Notes: generated from the sequence alone by a model not told the origin. A stretch of DNA of 34,687 bases from Clostridium sp. 1001275B_160808_H3 (GCF_015550425.1 NZ_JADNAT010000030.1:1-34687); one strand, 5' to 3'; counted from the stretch's first letter, positions 1-10,337 are shown. Made by a program: numbers and translations.

Positions 1-72
1 TTATATCATAGGAGCTTTTTTCTGTGCAGAGCTTAAGCCATTTTATCCACCGGCATAGCCAGTGGTTTTCAA
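1..72 (+). mobile_element. Possible right end of an IS200/IS605-family element
   Basis: Positions 47-65 form an imperfect palindrome (CCACCGGC, ATA, GCCAGTGG) that folds into a short-loop hairpin. It is followed at 66-72 by TTTTCAA. IS200/IS605 elements end in a subterminal hairpin followed by a short cleavage tetranucleotide, often TCAA, so this could be a right end with the element lying to the left of the window. No transposase residue is readable in the 72 bases present. A plain structured intergenic repeat is the alternative. Confidence 0.3.
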
Positions 73-79
73 CACAATA

Positions 80-120
80 AAAACAGTCTTACAACATTGT
101 AAAACTGTTTTTTTATTTTT
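80..120. terminator. Bidirectional terminator downstream of the ABC transporter ATPase gene
   Basis: An 8-bp outer stem (80-87 with 104-111) and a 6-bp inner stem (89-94 with 97-102) are separated by one C/A mismatch. The plus-strand side runs into a strong T tract (108-120). The minus-strand side has a weaker T-rich tail read from 83 down to 72. It would end the minus-strand amino-acid transporter transcript and insulate whatever lies to the left. Confidence 0.75.
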
Positions 121-122
121 TA

Positions 123-845
123 TTATAATACCTTAGATAAAAAGTCTATGGTTCTTGGATTTTTAGGATTTGTGAATATTTCTTCTGGAGTTCCTTGCTC
201 TACTATATTTCCGCCGTCCATAAATAATATTCTATCTCCAACTTCCTTAGCAAATCCCATTTCGTGAGTTACAACGACCATAGTCATTCCTTCTTTGGCT
301 AAGTTCTTCATAACATTTAGAACTTCTCCAACCATTTCTGGGTCTAAAGCAGATGTTGGCTCATCAAATAGCATAACATCTGGTTCCATAGCTAAAGCTC
401 TTGCAATTGCTATTCTTTGCTTTTGTCCTCCAGATAATGATGCTGGATATGCATTTGCTTTCTCTAATAATCCAACCTTAGATAATAAATCTTTAGCAAT
501 TTTTTCAGCTTCATTCCTAGATTTATTCTTAACCTGCATAGGCGCTATTGTTAGATTTTCTAAAACTGTTTTATGAGGGAATAAATTAAATTGTTGGAAT
601 ACCATCCCCATTTTTTCTCTTATCTTATTTATATCAGTTTTCTTATCTGTAATATTTTGTTCTTCAAATATTATTTCACCATCAGTTGGAACTTCTAATA
701 AATTTAAGCATCTTAGGAATGTACTTTTACCAGATCCTGAAGGTCCTATTACAACAACAACTTCACCTTTTTTTATATTTTCATTAATTCCTTTTAAAAC
801 TTCATTTTCTCCAAAATACTTGTGTAAATTATTAACGTGAATCAC
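123..845 (-). CDS. glnQ: Polar amino-acid ABC transporter, ATP-binding protein (GlnQ type)
   Basis: ATPase subunit that powers amino-acid import at the cytoplasmic face. Visible in the 240-residue protein: Walker [10 protein letters not shown] (34-42), Q-loop at Q85, signature LSGGQKQR (137-144), Walker B VMLFDE (157-162) and switch His194 in VVTHEMGFA. Length and motif order match the GlnQ/HisP family. The start is GTG, and the first codons overlap the last 14 nt of the permease gene, so translation is probably coupled. Together with the upstream permease and lipoprotein it forms a complete importer. The substrate (glutamine, another polar amino acid, or cystine) cannot be read from this subunit, so the symbol indicates family only. 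Confidence 0.93.
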   Translation of the reverse strand: MIHVNNLHKYFGENEVLKGINENIKKGEVVVVIGPSGSGKSTFLRCLNLLEVPTDGEIIFEEQNITDKKTDINKIREKMGMVFQQFNLFPHKTVLENLTIAPMQVKNKSRNEAEKIAKDLLSKVGLLEKANAYPASLSGGQKQRIAIARALAMEPDVMLFDEPTSALDPEMVGEVLNVMKNLAKEGMTMVVVTHEMGFAKEVGDRILFMDGGNIVEQGTPEEIFTNPKNPRTIDFLSKVL

Positions 846-1512
846 CGGCCTTCATTCTCCTTTCTATATAATTCATAAGTCTACCTAATGTAAATGTAAT
901 TACAAAGTAAAATACTGCTGCAACTATTAAAGGTTCAAACCCTCTAAATGTTTTTCCTCTAATAACCTTTGCCGCATACATAAGCTCTCCAACACCTATT
1001 ACAGATGCCATTGAAGATTCTTTAATTACAGTTACAAATTCATTACCTATAGCAGGTAATATATTTCTAATTGCTTGAGGCATTATTATAAGTCTCATAG
1101 CCATGAGTTGATTCATTCCTAAGCTTCTCGCTGCTTCTAGTTGTCCTCTATCAACAGCATCAATACCAGCTCTTATTATTTCAGATACATAAGCAGCTGA
1201 ATTTAAAGATACAGCTATTATACCTGCAGTTAATGGAGACATATTTATACCTAACAATTCATCAAATGCAATATATACAATCATTATTTGTAATAGCATT
1301 GGAGTTCCTCTAATTATCTCTATGTACACATTAGCGATAATCTTTAAAGGATTTATTTTAAAAATTACAAAATTTGATCTCTTCATAAAGCATAATATTG
1401 ATCCTAAAAGGACACCTAAAAGTACGCTTATTAAAGAAATTAATAATGTCCACTTAACGCCATCTATAAAATATGGCATATATTCAGATAAAAAACTAAA
1501 ATCTAATGTCAA
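832..1512 (-). CDS. Polar amino-acid ABC transporter, permease
   Basis: Membrane subunit of the HisM/GlnP family, about 226 residues with several hydrophobic segments. The cytoplasmic coupling (EAA-type) loop is clear around [20 protein letters not shown], followed by [15 protein letters not shown]. The open frame begins at a GTG (1521), but that codon overlaps the purine run AAGGGGTG, which is the only SD. The in-frame TTG at 1512 sits about 6 nt after the SD and is the better start. A strong terminator hairpin lies just upstream (1571-1599), between this gene and its binding-protein gene, so permease and ATPase are probably made at lower level than the lipoprotein. Confidence 0.9.
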   Translation of the reverse strand: MTLDFSFLSEYMPYFIDGVKWTLLISLISVLLGVLLGSILCFMKRSNFVIFKINPLKIIANVYIEIIRGTPMLLQIMIVYIAFDELLGINMSPLTAGIIAVSLNSAAYVSEIIRAGIDAVDRGQLEAARSLGMNQLMAMRLIIMPQAIRNILPAIGNEFVTVIKESSMASVIGVGELMYAAKVIRGKTFRGFEPLIVAAVFYFVITFTLGRLMNYIERRMKAGDSR

Positions 1513-1557
1513 ATCATACACCCCTTATTTTAATGTGAAAAATGAAAAAGTTAAAAA

Positions 1558-1599
1558 TGAAAAAAAATGATTACTAACTCAGACAGACTGAGTTAGTAA
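1558..1599 (-). terminator. Internal (attenuating) terminator between binding protein and permease genes
   Basis: A perfect 12-bp stem (1571-1582 with 1588-1599) encloses a 5-nt loop. On the minus strand it is followed by TCA and then a run of T (1569 down to 1560). It lies inside a presumed three-gene transporter operon. It would act as a leaky terminator giving more binding-protein mRNA than permease/ATPase mRNA. The CTCAG/CTGAG core resembles hairpins in the repeats at 26041-26058 and 26184-26200. Confidence 0.8.
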
Positions 1600-1658
1600 T
1601 TTAATTTATTCCATGATTCTTTCACTACTTAATTTTTTCAGTATTTCATCTTTTTATT

Positions 1659-2477
1659 CTAGTTATTTGTTTGTCCTGCTAAATCATTAGCATCTATTAT
1701 AAATTGATCTAGTAAATTTTCTTCTTTTATTCTTTTAATTGTCTTATTTATTTGTTCTGCGAATTCTGGTGAGTTTTTCTTTATTGCAATTGCTGATCCA
1801 CCATCTGTATCTTTTACTTTTTCTTCGCCTATAACTAGTTCTGAATTGTTTTTAACAATCATTTCTGCAACAGGTAATTCAACTACTAATGCATCTATCT
1901 TTCCTGATTTTAATCCAAGAATTAAATCATTAACACTTGAAAGTAATTGCATATCAGCATCTTTTATTTTTTCTTCTGCTAAATCCGCTTGAATTGATCC
2001 CATTTGAGCACCAATTTTTTTACCTGTTAAATCTTCAAATGTTTTATATTTATCTTTATCCTCAGCTCTTACTACCATTCCATGTTCTGCAATATAGTAT
2101 ATATCTGAAAAATCAACTGCTTCTTTTCTCTCTGCTGTAGGAGTCATACCTGATATTACCATATCTATTTTTCCTGTTGGAACAGCTGATATCAATGAAT
2201 CAAATTCCATATCTTTTATTTCTAATTCAACGCCCATATCTTTAGCTATTTCTTTAGCTATTTCAACGTCAAACCCTACTATTTCATCTTTTCCATCTTT
2301 CATCATGTGGAATTCATATGGAGCATAATCTGCACTTAAGCCAACAACTAATGTTCCTTTTTCCTTAATTTCTGTTAGCTTGTCTGCATTATTTTTATTT
2401 CCACAACTTATTAATCCTAATCCCATAACCCCAACAACTGCTACGGCTAATATCTTCTTTATCATACCTTTTTTCAT
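1659..2477 (-). CDS. Amino-acid ABC transporter substrate-binding lipoprotein
   Basis: Extracellular solute-binding protein of family 3 (SBP_bac_3), which delivers a polar amino acid to the permease encoded downstream. The 272-residue protein has a Lys-rich N-terminus, a hydrophobic core and a lipobox LISC with the modified Cys at residue 25. The mature part has family signatures such as GTLVVGLSADYAPYEF, the segment ending IVGFDVEIAKEIA, and GKIDMVISGMTPTAERK. An upstream ATG at 2555 is in frame. The ATG at 2477 is preferred because it follows a G-rich SD (AGAGGGGG) and gives a normal lipoprotein signal. First gene of the transporter operon; the ligand is not determinable here. Confidence 0.92.
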   Translation of the reverse strand: MKKGMIKKILAVAVVGVMGLGLISCGNKNNADKLTEIKEKGTLVVGLSADYAPYEFHMMKDGKDEIVGFDVEIAKEIAKDMGVELEIKDMEFDSLISAVPTGKIDMVISGMTPTAERKEAVDFSDIYYIAEHGMVVRAEDKDKYKTFEDLTGKKIGAQMGSIQADLAEEKIKDADMQLLSSVNDLILGLKSGKIDALVVELPVAEMIVKNNSELVIGEEKVKDTDGGSAIAIKKNSPEFAEQINKTIKRIKEENLLDQFIIDANDLAGQTNN

Positions 2478-2535
2478 TATTAAATCCCCCTCTTTATGAT
2501 TAAATATACAATTCCCATTCAATTGCGATAGCATA

Positions 2536-2565
2536 ATTATACACCCTACTTTCATTTTTATTCAA
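2536..2565 (-). promoter_or_regulatory. Promoter of the amino-acid transporter operon
   Basis: Minus strand: -35 TTGAAT (2560-2565), 18-bp spacer, -10 TATAAT (2536-2541). This gives a leader of roughly 50 nt before the ATG at 2477. The leader carries the G-rich SD at 2486-2490. Confidence 0.65.
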
Positions 2566-2999
2566 TACCTTTTTAAAATTTTTTTAATATTTTTTATTTA
2601 TTATAATATTTTAATAAAAATATTAAAAAAAACAGCATATTTTATTCGTAAAATCAAATTTCTATAATATTTTTTGTCTTTTTATCCATCAAAACTTTAT
2701 GCATAATTAAAAGTTGTCAGTTATTAATTATACATAATATGTATACATTCCTCATAATTAACAAAGGTAGAATATTATATAGTTAATAGAATTATTTAAT
2801 TAATATAGCAAATCAAACTGCTATGCTATATCTTTTATATGCTACTAAAATCTAAATTTCTACTATACATTAGCAGTTAGTTATAGTTTATTTAGATATA
2901 TTATTTATTTTAACTTAAATAAACCTTAATTATACTGTTGCATTTTTCTAATAAATACATATATTAATATTGAAACTTGAATGAAAGCAATATTTAGGA
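2566..2999. other. Divergent AT-rich intergenic region
   Basis: About 430 bp of very AT-rich DNA between the divergent transporter operon and the plus-strand ATPase gene. A possible plus-strand promoter is TTGCAT (2938-2943), 18-bp spacer, TATTAA (2962-2967). No reading frame with an SD, no riboswitch-like structure and no terminator was recognised. Confidence 0.4.
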
Positions 3000-3008
3000 G
3001 TGATATAT

Positions 3009-4097
3009 TTGACACATCTAAAAGAAAGACATCTCTTTCCTGGAGGAAATACTAACAAAGGATTTTATTCTTTTTATAAGTATATACTCACTCAAGAAGA
3101 TGCAAATAGAATTATCTGCATGAAAGGTGGGCCTGGTACAGGAAAATCTTCTTTAATGAAAAAAGTGGGAGCTCATTTTAAGAGTAAAGGATATACCATA
3201 GAGTATCATCATTGCTCTTCTGATAATAATTCTTTAGATGGCATTGTTATAAAAGAGCTTGGGTTAGCTATTCTAGATGGTACCTCACCTCACATGGTTG
3301 ATCCAATTCATCCAGGCGCTGTTGATGAAATTCTTAACATGGGGATTGCCCTTAACAATGATGCTCTTTCTTTGCACAAGAGGGAAATTATCGATATTTC
3401 TAAGAATATTAGTAACAACTTTCAAAGAGCTTATAGATTTCTATCTTCAGCAAAATCTATTCATGATGATTGGAGCAAATTAAATTCTAAAGCATTAGAT
3501 TATAGTAAAATAGTTACTATAACCGAAAGCTTAAAAGAAGGAATATTTAATAAGCAAAAAGCTGGTTTTGGTGATGAACGACACTTATTTGCAACGGCCT
3601 TTACACCTAATGGAATAATCACCTTTGCTAATGATCTTACCTCTGAATTTAATCATAAATTTATATTAAAAGGCGGACCTGGATTTAGCAAAACTACTAT
3701 TTTAACGGAAATAGGTAAAGTTGCTCAAAAGAAAGGCTACTTCGTGGAATACATGCATGATCCTTTTATTCCTGAAAGAATAGAGCATATTTTTATACCA
3801 GAGCTATCTACATGTGTAGTAACAGAAAATGAAATTAGTCAAAGCTCTTTTAATGGAAAAGTATATAATATTGAAGACTTCTGTGATGCATCTATACTTT
3901 CAAATAATAAGGAAGACATTGATTATGACAAAAAAATCTTTTATGAATTAACTAATAAAGCTTTATACTTCATTTCTGAAGCACATAAACTTCATGATGA
4001 CTTAGAAGCTTATTATATAAATGCAATAGATTTTAAAATGTTAGACAAAATTTATGATGACGTAATCCAAAAATTTGAAAAATACATCCCTCAATAA
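3009..4097 (+). CDS. Two-P-loop ATPase of the PRK06851 type, function unknown
   Basis: Predicted cytoplasmic ATPase of about 362 residues built from two related halves. The first half carries a good Walker A (GGPGTGKSS near residue 43). The second half has a matching but altered loop, KGGPGFSKTT near residue 223, in which the Gly before the Lys is Ser. The flanking patterns (FATAFTPNG, YMHDPFIPERIEHIFIPEL) match clostridial/bacillar proteins annotated only as ATPases. The start is TTG at 3009, because AGGAG at 2996-3000 lies 8 nt before it; the upstream in-frame GTG at 3000 overlaps that SD. Monocistronic, with its own promoter and a strong terminator. The role is not known. Confidence 0.75.
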   Translation: MTHLKERHLFPGGNTNKGFYSFYKYILTQEDANRIICMKGGPGTGKSSLMKKVGAHFKSKGYTIEYHHCSSDNNSLDGIVIKELGLAILDGTSPHMVDPIHPGAVDEILNMGIALNNDALSLHKREIIDISKNISNNFQRAYRFLSSAKSIHDDWSKLNSKALDYSKIVTITESLKEGIFNKQKAGFGDERHLFATAFTPNGIITFANDLTSEFNHKFILKGGPGFSKTTILTEIGKVAQKKGYFVEYMHDPFIPERIEHIFIPELSTCVVTENEISQSSFNGKVYNIEDFCDASILSNNKEDIDYDKKIFYELTNKALYFISEAHKLHDDLEAYYINAIDFKMLDKIYDDVIQKFEKYIPQ

Positions 4098-4107
4098 TTA
4101 TGAATAA

Positions 4108-4145
4108 ATGGGGTGCCTACGGCATCCCCATTTTTATTTCTTTTA
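4108..4145 (+). terminator. Terminator after the two-P-loop ATPase gene
   Basis: Stem ATGGGGTGCC (4108-4117) with GGCATCCCCAT (4121-4131, one bulged T), loop TAC, followed by TTTTTATTTCTTTT. A classic strong intrinsic terminator 10 nt past the stop codon. Confidence 0.9.
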
Positions 4146-4152
4146 TATTTAT

Positions 4153-4440
4153 TTATCTTACTGAGTTCATTACAAAAAATAAACTTACAATTGAAATTAT
4201 TATACATATTGATGTATATATATATCTTTCTCTTCCTTTTCTATATAGGAAAAATCTTATTGCCCATAATATCATAGTTACACATATACCAATTTGCAAC
4301 AAAAGATAGGAATTAAATATAGGCATATTGTTTATGAAATGATATGTTGTTAAGAATGTAAGCACTATAGTTACACTTGTTGATATTGCAGCTAAGGTGC
4401 ATATTATTGTAAAAATATCCTTAACTCTAAATTTATCCAT
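4153..4440 (-). CDS. Small membrane protein, unknown function
   Basis: 95-residue protein with three hydrophobic segments (about residues 9-31, 44-64 and 71-92) separated by short basic or polar linkers (FLYRKGRERY). The ATG is preceded by AAGGAG at 9 nt spacing, so it is probably expressed. It starts only 6 nt after the ligA stop on the same strand and is most likely the last gene of the pcrA-ligA transcript. No family was recognised and no catalytic residues are evident; a membrane location is the only supportable inference. Confidence 0.7.
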   Translation of the reverse strand: MDKFRVKDIFTIICTLAAISTSVTIVLTFLTTYHFINNMPIFNSYLLLQIGICVTMILWAIRFFLYRKGRERYIYTSICIIISIVSLFFVMNSVR

Positions 4441-4446
4441 TTCTAT

Positions 4447-6591
<2,145 letters not shown>

Positions 6592-9500
6592 TTACATAAG
6601 TTCTAGGTTTGCTAATGAAAGCATCAGTATTTTTATGCCTTGGTTATCAAAGGCTATTGTAAGTTTTTTGTCATTTCCTGAGTCAGCTATTGACACTACT
6701 GTTCCAACACCAAACTTACTGTGCTTTACTTTTCTTCCTACCGTTACATCATCATTTGAAACAGATGATTGTATAGTTTGTGCTTTTGGCTTTTGCATTT
6801 GCATTGAGTTTCCTCTTAAGCTATGTGGATTGCTAAATCTATTTTCTCTTGGGAACATTGTAGCTCTTGCACTTTGTGCTGAGTTGTTTCCTGAAACATA
6901 TTCCTTTAAATCACCTTTTATTTCAGCTATGAAATCTGATTGTGGATATGCAACAGTTCTACCAAATTGTCTTCTAACCTCTGCTGAAGTCATGAATAAC
7001 TGCTCTTTTGCTCTAGTTATACCAACATAACATAATCTTCTTGATTCTTCCATTTCAGCATCACTTTCAAACGAAGCATTACCTGGGAAGATTCCATTTT
7101 CCATACCAACCATAAATACTACTGGGAATTCTAATCCCTTAGCACTATGTACAGTCATTAAAACTATAGTATCATCCTCTTCCTCTAGCTTATCTGTATC
7201 TTGAACTAATGATACTTTTTCTAAATATGCTGAAAGACTCTTATCTTCACTGCTTCTTTCAAAATCAACAGCATCTGATACTAATTCTTTTAAGTTTTCT
7301 ATTCTACTCTTATCTTCTATTTCCTTTGATTTTTCAAGCTCTGATATATATCCTGTGTCCTTTAATATAGTTTCTATTAATGTTGATACAGGCATTATTT
7401 CGCTCATTTCCATGAACTTATCCATCATTTCCATAAATATTTCTATTCCACCACAATTCCTTGCTGTAAGAGTTGGAATATTTCTTACTGTACTTAATGC
7501 ATCCCATAAAGGTAATTCATAGTCATCTGCAAAATCAACTACTTTATTTACAGTTGCATCTCCAATACCTCTCTTTGGAACATTTATAATTCTTCTTAAG
7601 CTTATACTATCAGTTGGATTAACTAATACTTTTAAGTATGAAATCATATCCTTAATTTCTTTTCTATCATAGAATCTTGTTCCACCTAAAATTTTATAAG
7701 GAATATCTTTTCTTCTTAAACTTTCTTCAAATATACGTGATTGAGCATTTGTTCTATAAAGAATTGCAAAGTCCTTATAACTTTTGTTTTCTTCATCTTT
7801 TATTTTTCTTATTTGAGTTGCAACAAAATCCCCTTCATCACTATCAGAATAAGCTCTATAAACCTTTATTTTATTTCCTGATTCTTGCTCTGTTCTTAAA
7901 ACCTTACTTTTTCTATTCGCATTATTTACAATTACAACATTAGCAGCATTTAATATATTTCCTTTTGAACGATAATTTTGCTCAAGTTTTATAACTTTTG
8001 CATCTGGATAATCTTTTTCAAAATCTAATATATTTCTTATATCTGCCCCTCTCCATTGATAGATGCAATTATGAACTACTACATCATTAGCTATATAATT
8101 TCTTGCATTATCTATGTTAAGGTCATATACGTAGCCTTCATAATCTTCTACTTCTACTGAAGTTATAATATCTTCAATTATTTCTTCACCCTCTAAAATA
8201 GCAATTGCCATGCCTTCTTTCATACTTCCTAACGGCATAAACTTAAAAGTATTATCTGAAGTTAATTTTGCTTTTCTAACAACTTCATAAGCATCTTCTA
8301 CAGAAGCAAGCTTGCTTGAAAATTCTTCGGCATCATCATATAAGGCACGTTCTGTCTCTACTCTAAAAGTATTTCTTTTTCCATCTCTTACATTAAAACC
8401 TGATTCCATTAACTTCTTCTTACTTTCTTCGCCAGAAGTATTTAATCCTATTCTATGCGAATATAAACCTCTTTCTTCACATTTACGTCCACCAAAGAAG
8501 CTTACATTCACTATCTTCCTTACACTTTCTCCTCTTATTACAGCAGAACTTATATGATGAGGATAATCTAAATAAAGATACTCTTCATCCATTAACTTTT
8601 GAGCATTATCATATGTGTTTATTTCTTTAAACATCTTATTTATTTGTTCTTGAGTTAAAGAAATATTTCTTCCTCTTGAGTTAAACACAACCTTTGGAAT
8701 ACCATACTTAACAGAATAATATTCTTCATAATAAGTAGCCTCACCTCTTGAATCACAAACCTTTATTATCCACATTTTATCTGCTTGCTCTCCATTTAAT
8801 CTTACAGCTAAGCCACTTGCATCGATACCTTTTCTGCTTCTTGTTGATGATGTTTGACCAATTCTATATCCAAAGCCTTTTTTATACATCAAATAAACAT
8901 AATATTTTTCATCTCTTACAGTTACTCTCGCAAAGCTTATATGATTTGGTGTTCCTTTTATTACTTTTCCAGTTTCAGTAGTTATCTTGACTACTTTTCC
9001 ACTATATTCTCTTTTAGATATATCTTTTATTTCTAATAAGGTGGTTTCTCCGTTTCCAGCTGCTACTCTAATTTTATTTGAAGCTTCTAACTCTTCTATT
9101 TTATAAACTTTATCTTCACCTTGAATTAGAGTTCCCTCAACTAAACATTGGTCATCATCGCCTACCACGCATACATTTCTATATTTTTCTGCCAAAAGTC
9201 TAATTAATTCATATTGAACTTTATTAGTATCTTGATACTCATCTACCATAATATATTGGAATTTTCTTTGATAGAATTCTAATGTTTCTTTATCCTTTTT
9301 AAATAGCTCTACAGTTTTAAATATTAAATCATCAAAGTCTAAAGCATTATTTTCTTTTAATCTCTTTTGATACATTTCATAAACATCTGCTATTTTCTTT
9401 TCTCTAAAATTACTTTCATGCTCTCTCATAAAACTTGCAGGGCTTTGCATATTATCCTTAGCCTTACCTATTTTACTCATGATTTCTTGTTCAGTTATAT

Positions 9501-9897
9501 CTTTATCATTTATATTTAAAGCTTTCATACACTCTTTTATAAGTGTCTTTTGATCTGAAGTATCATATATTGTAAAACTCTTTTTATATCCTAGTTTTTC
9601 TATTTCTCTTCTAAGTATTCTTACACAAGTTGAGTGAAATGTAGATATCCACATATCCTCTGCTCTTTCACCTATTAAAGCTTTAACTCTATCCTTCATT
9701 TCCTTTGCAGCTTTATTAGTGAAGGTAATAGCTAATATTTTATATGGTAAAATTCCTAAATCGTCTATCATATGAGCCATTCTATGTGTCAAAACTCTGG
9801 TTTTACCTGAACCAGCTCCTGCTAATATTAATACTTGACCTTCTATAGTAGTAGCCCCTTCATATTGCTCTTTGTTAAGTAATGACTTTAAATCCAT
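6592..9897 (-). CDS. pcrA: ATP-dependent DNA helicase PcrA (UvrD/Rep family) containing an intein
   Basis: Superfamily 1A 3'-5' DNA helicase for repair and replication; 1101 residues as translated, about 741 after splicing, the normal PcrA length. Visible: Q-motif start (MDLKSLLNKEQ), Walker A GAGSGKT (27-33), DEYQDT (219-224), motif III VGDDDQ-CIYQWRGAD split by the intein, LEQNYRS, the VMTVHSAKGLEFPVVF-like block (ILMTVHSAKGLE region), GITRAK, and a C-terminal Tudor-like domain (VGRKVKHSKFGVGTVV). The start at 9897 is chosen because GGAAAGGAG lies 9 nt upstream. The longer ATG at 9927 abuts the probable -10 element and is rejected. Co-directional with ligA. Confidence 0.97.
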   Translation of the reverse strand: MDLKSLLNKEQYEGATTIEGQVLILAGAGSGKTRVLTHRMAHMIDDLGILPYKILAITFTNKAAKEMKDRVKALIGERAEDMWISTFHSTCVRILRREIEKLGYKKSFTIYDTSDQKTLIKECMKALNINDKDITEQEIMSKIGKAKDNMQSPASFMREHESNFREKKIADVYEMYQKRLKENNALDFDDLIFKTVELFKKDKETLEFYQRKFQYIMVDEYQDTNKVQYELIRLLAEKYRNVCVVGDDDQCLVEGTLIQGEDKVYKIEELEASNKIRVAAGNGETTLLEIKDISKREYSGKVVKITTETGKVIKGTPNHISFARVTVRDEKYYVYLMYKKGFGYRIGQTSSTRSRKGIDASGLAVRLNGEQADKMWIIKVCDSRGEATYYEEYYSVKYGIPKVVFNSRGRNISLTQEQINKMFKEINTYDNAQKLMDEEYLYLDYPHHISSAVIRGESVRKIVNVSFFGGRKCEERGLYSHRIGLNTSGEESKKKLMESGFNVRDGKRNTFRVETERALYDDAEEFSSKLASVEDAYEVVRKAKLTSDNTFKFMPLGSMKEGMAIAILEGEEIIEDIITSVEVEDYEGYVYDLNIDNARNYIANDVVVHNCIYQWRGADIRNILDFEKDYPDAKVIKLEQNYRSKGNILNAANVVIVNNANRKSKVLRTEQESGNKIKVYRAYSDSDEGDFVATQIRKIKDEENKSYKDFAILYRTNAQSRIFEESLRRKDIPYKILGGTRFYDRKEIKDMISYLKVLVNPTDSISLRRIINVPKRGIGDATVNKVVDFADDYELPLWDALSTVRNIPTLTARNCGGIEIFMEMMDKFMEMSEIMPVSTLIETILKDTGYISELEKSKEIEDKSRIENLKELVSDAVDFERSSEDKSLSAYLEKVSLVQDTDKLEEEDDTIVLMTVHSAKGLEFPVVFMVGMENGIFPGNASFESDAEMEESRRLCYVGITRAKEQLFMTSAEVRRQFGRTVAYPQSDFIAEIKGDLKEYVSGNNSAQSARATMFPRENRFSNPHSLRGNSMQMQKPKAQTIQSSVSNDDVTVGRKVKHSKFGVGTVVSIADSGNDKKLTIAFDNQGIKILMLSLANLELM
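8068..9147 (-). mobile_element. Intein in PcrA with a GIY-YIG-like insert
   Basis: 360-residue in-frame protein intron, residues 251-610 of PcrA. N-terminal splicing block: CLVEGT with Cys1. Block B: GTPNH, giving the TxxH residues Thr316 and His319. C-terminal blocks: YVYDLNIDNARNYIAND then VVVHN, ending His-Asn, with Cys as the +1 extein residue. All class 1 splicing residues are present, so it should splice. Between the halves there is no LAGLIDADG motif. Instead YVYLM, a gap, then GYRIGQT (about 333-349) and an EEYY segment (391-394) resemble a GIY-YIG nuclease core. Later segments (NVSFFGG; HRIGLNTSGEES) are unassigned. Insertion is between the motif III Gln and the residue that is normally Ser. 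Confidence 0.95.
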
Positions 9898-9927
9898 CTG
9901 TACAGACTCCTTTCCTATTACTAACAT

Positions 9928-9936
9928 ATTATAACA
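9928..9936 (-). promoter_or_regulatory. pcrA: Extended -10 promoter element of pcrA
   Basis: Minus strand TGTTATAAT: a consensus -10 (9928-9933) with the TG of an extended -10. No good -35 is seen. It implies a TSS near 9921 and a leader of about 25 nt to the ATG at 9897, which excludes the ATG at 9927 as start. Confidence 0.55.
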
Positions 9937-10337
9937 TACATATCTTTTATATTGTTGCCTAAAAACATTAATTAGATTATAGTAATTTAAATTTATACAT
10001 AAAAAATCGATATACTATTTCAAAATTCTAGTATATCTTTTTTATTTATTATATATTTTTTCTTTATTATAATCTCACCCTATTTTAGTATATTCATTAA
10101 CAATGCAATAATTGCAATATTTGAATAAAAAATATCATTATTTGTTGTAAATGATTTTTTTATTGCAAAAAAGTCTTATTAATAAGTCCGTTAACCAATC
10201 TATTTCTTAAAAACTTTTTAAAATTTATAAATAATGTCGAAATCATTATAAAATCAATATAGTAATTGAAATTGTTTTCTTTTATTTATTTTATAAATTA
10301 TACTTATAGTAAACGTTTGTATTTGTTTTTAAACAAA
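9937..10337. other. AT-rich non-coding stretch between pcrA and the candidate sRNA
   Basis: No frame with an SD was found. Apart from the hairpin at 10009-10045 and a run of short A/T inverted repeats around 10320-10340, nothing recognisable is present. A sequence AGTAAACGTTTGT near 10309 loosely resembles a CcpA site but has no promoter context. Confidence 0.35.
10001..10045. terminator. Bidirectional terminator-like hairpin
   Basis: Perfect 9-bp stem GATATACTA (10009-10017) with TAGTATATC (10029-10037), flanked by A6 on the left and TTTTTTATTT on the right, so it would work on either strand. On the minus strand it backs up the sRNA terminator and shields pcrA. Confidence 0.6.

Noticed and set aside
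9898..9927. Ten-residue longer N-terminus for PcrA (ATG at 9927)
   Set aside because: The ATG abuts a TGTTATAAT promoter element, whereas the ATG at 9897 has GGAAAGGAG at proper spacing and gives the family-typical start.
10309..10321. CcpA-like cre site (AGTAAACGTTTGT)
   Set aside because: Only a partial match and not placed at any promoter.
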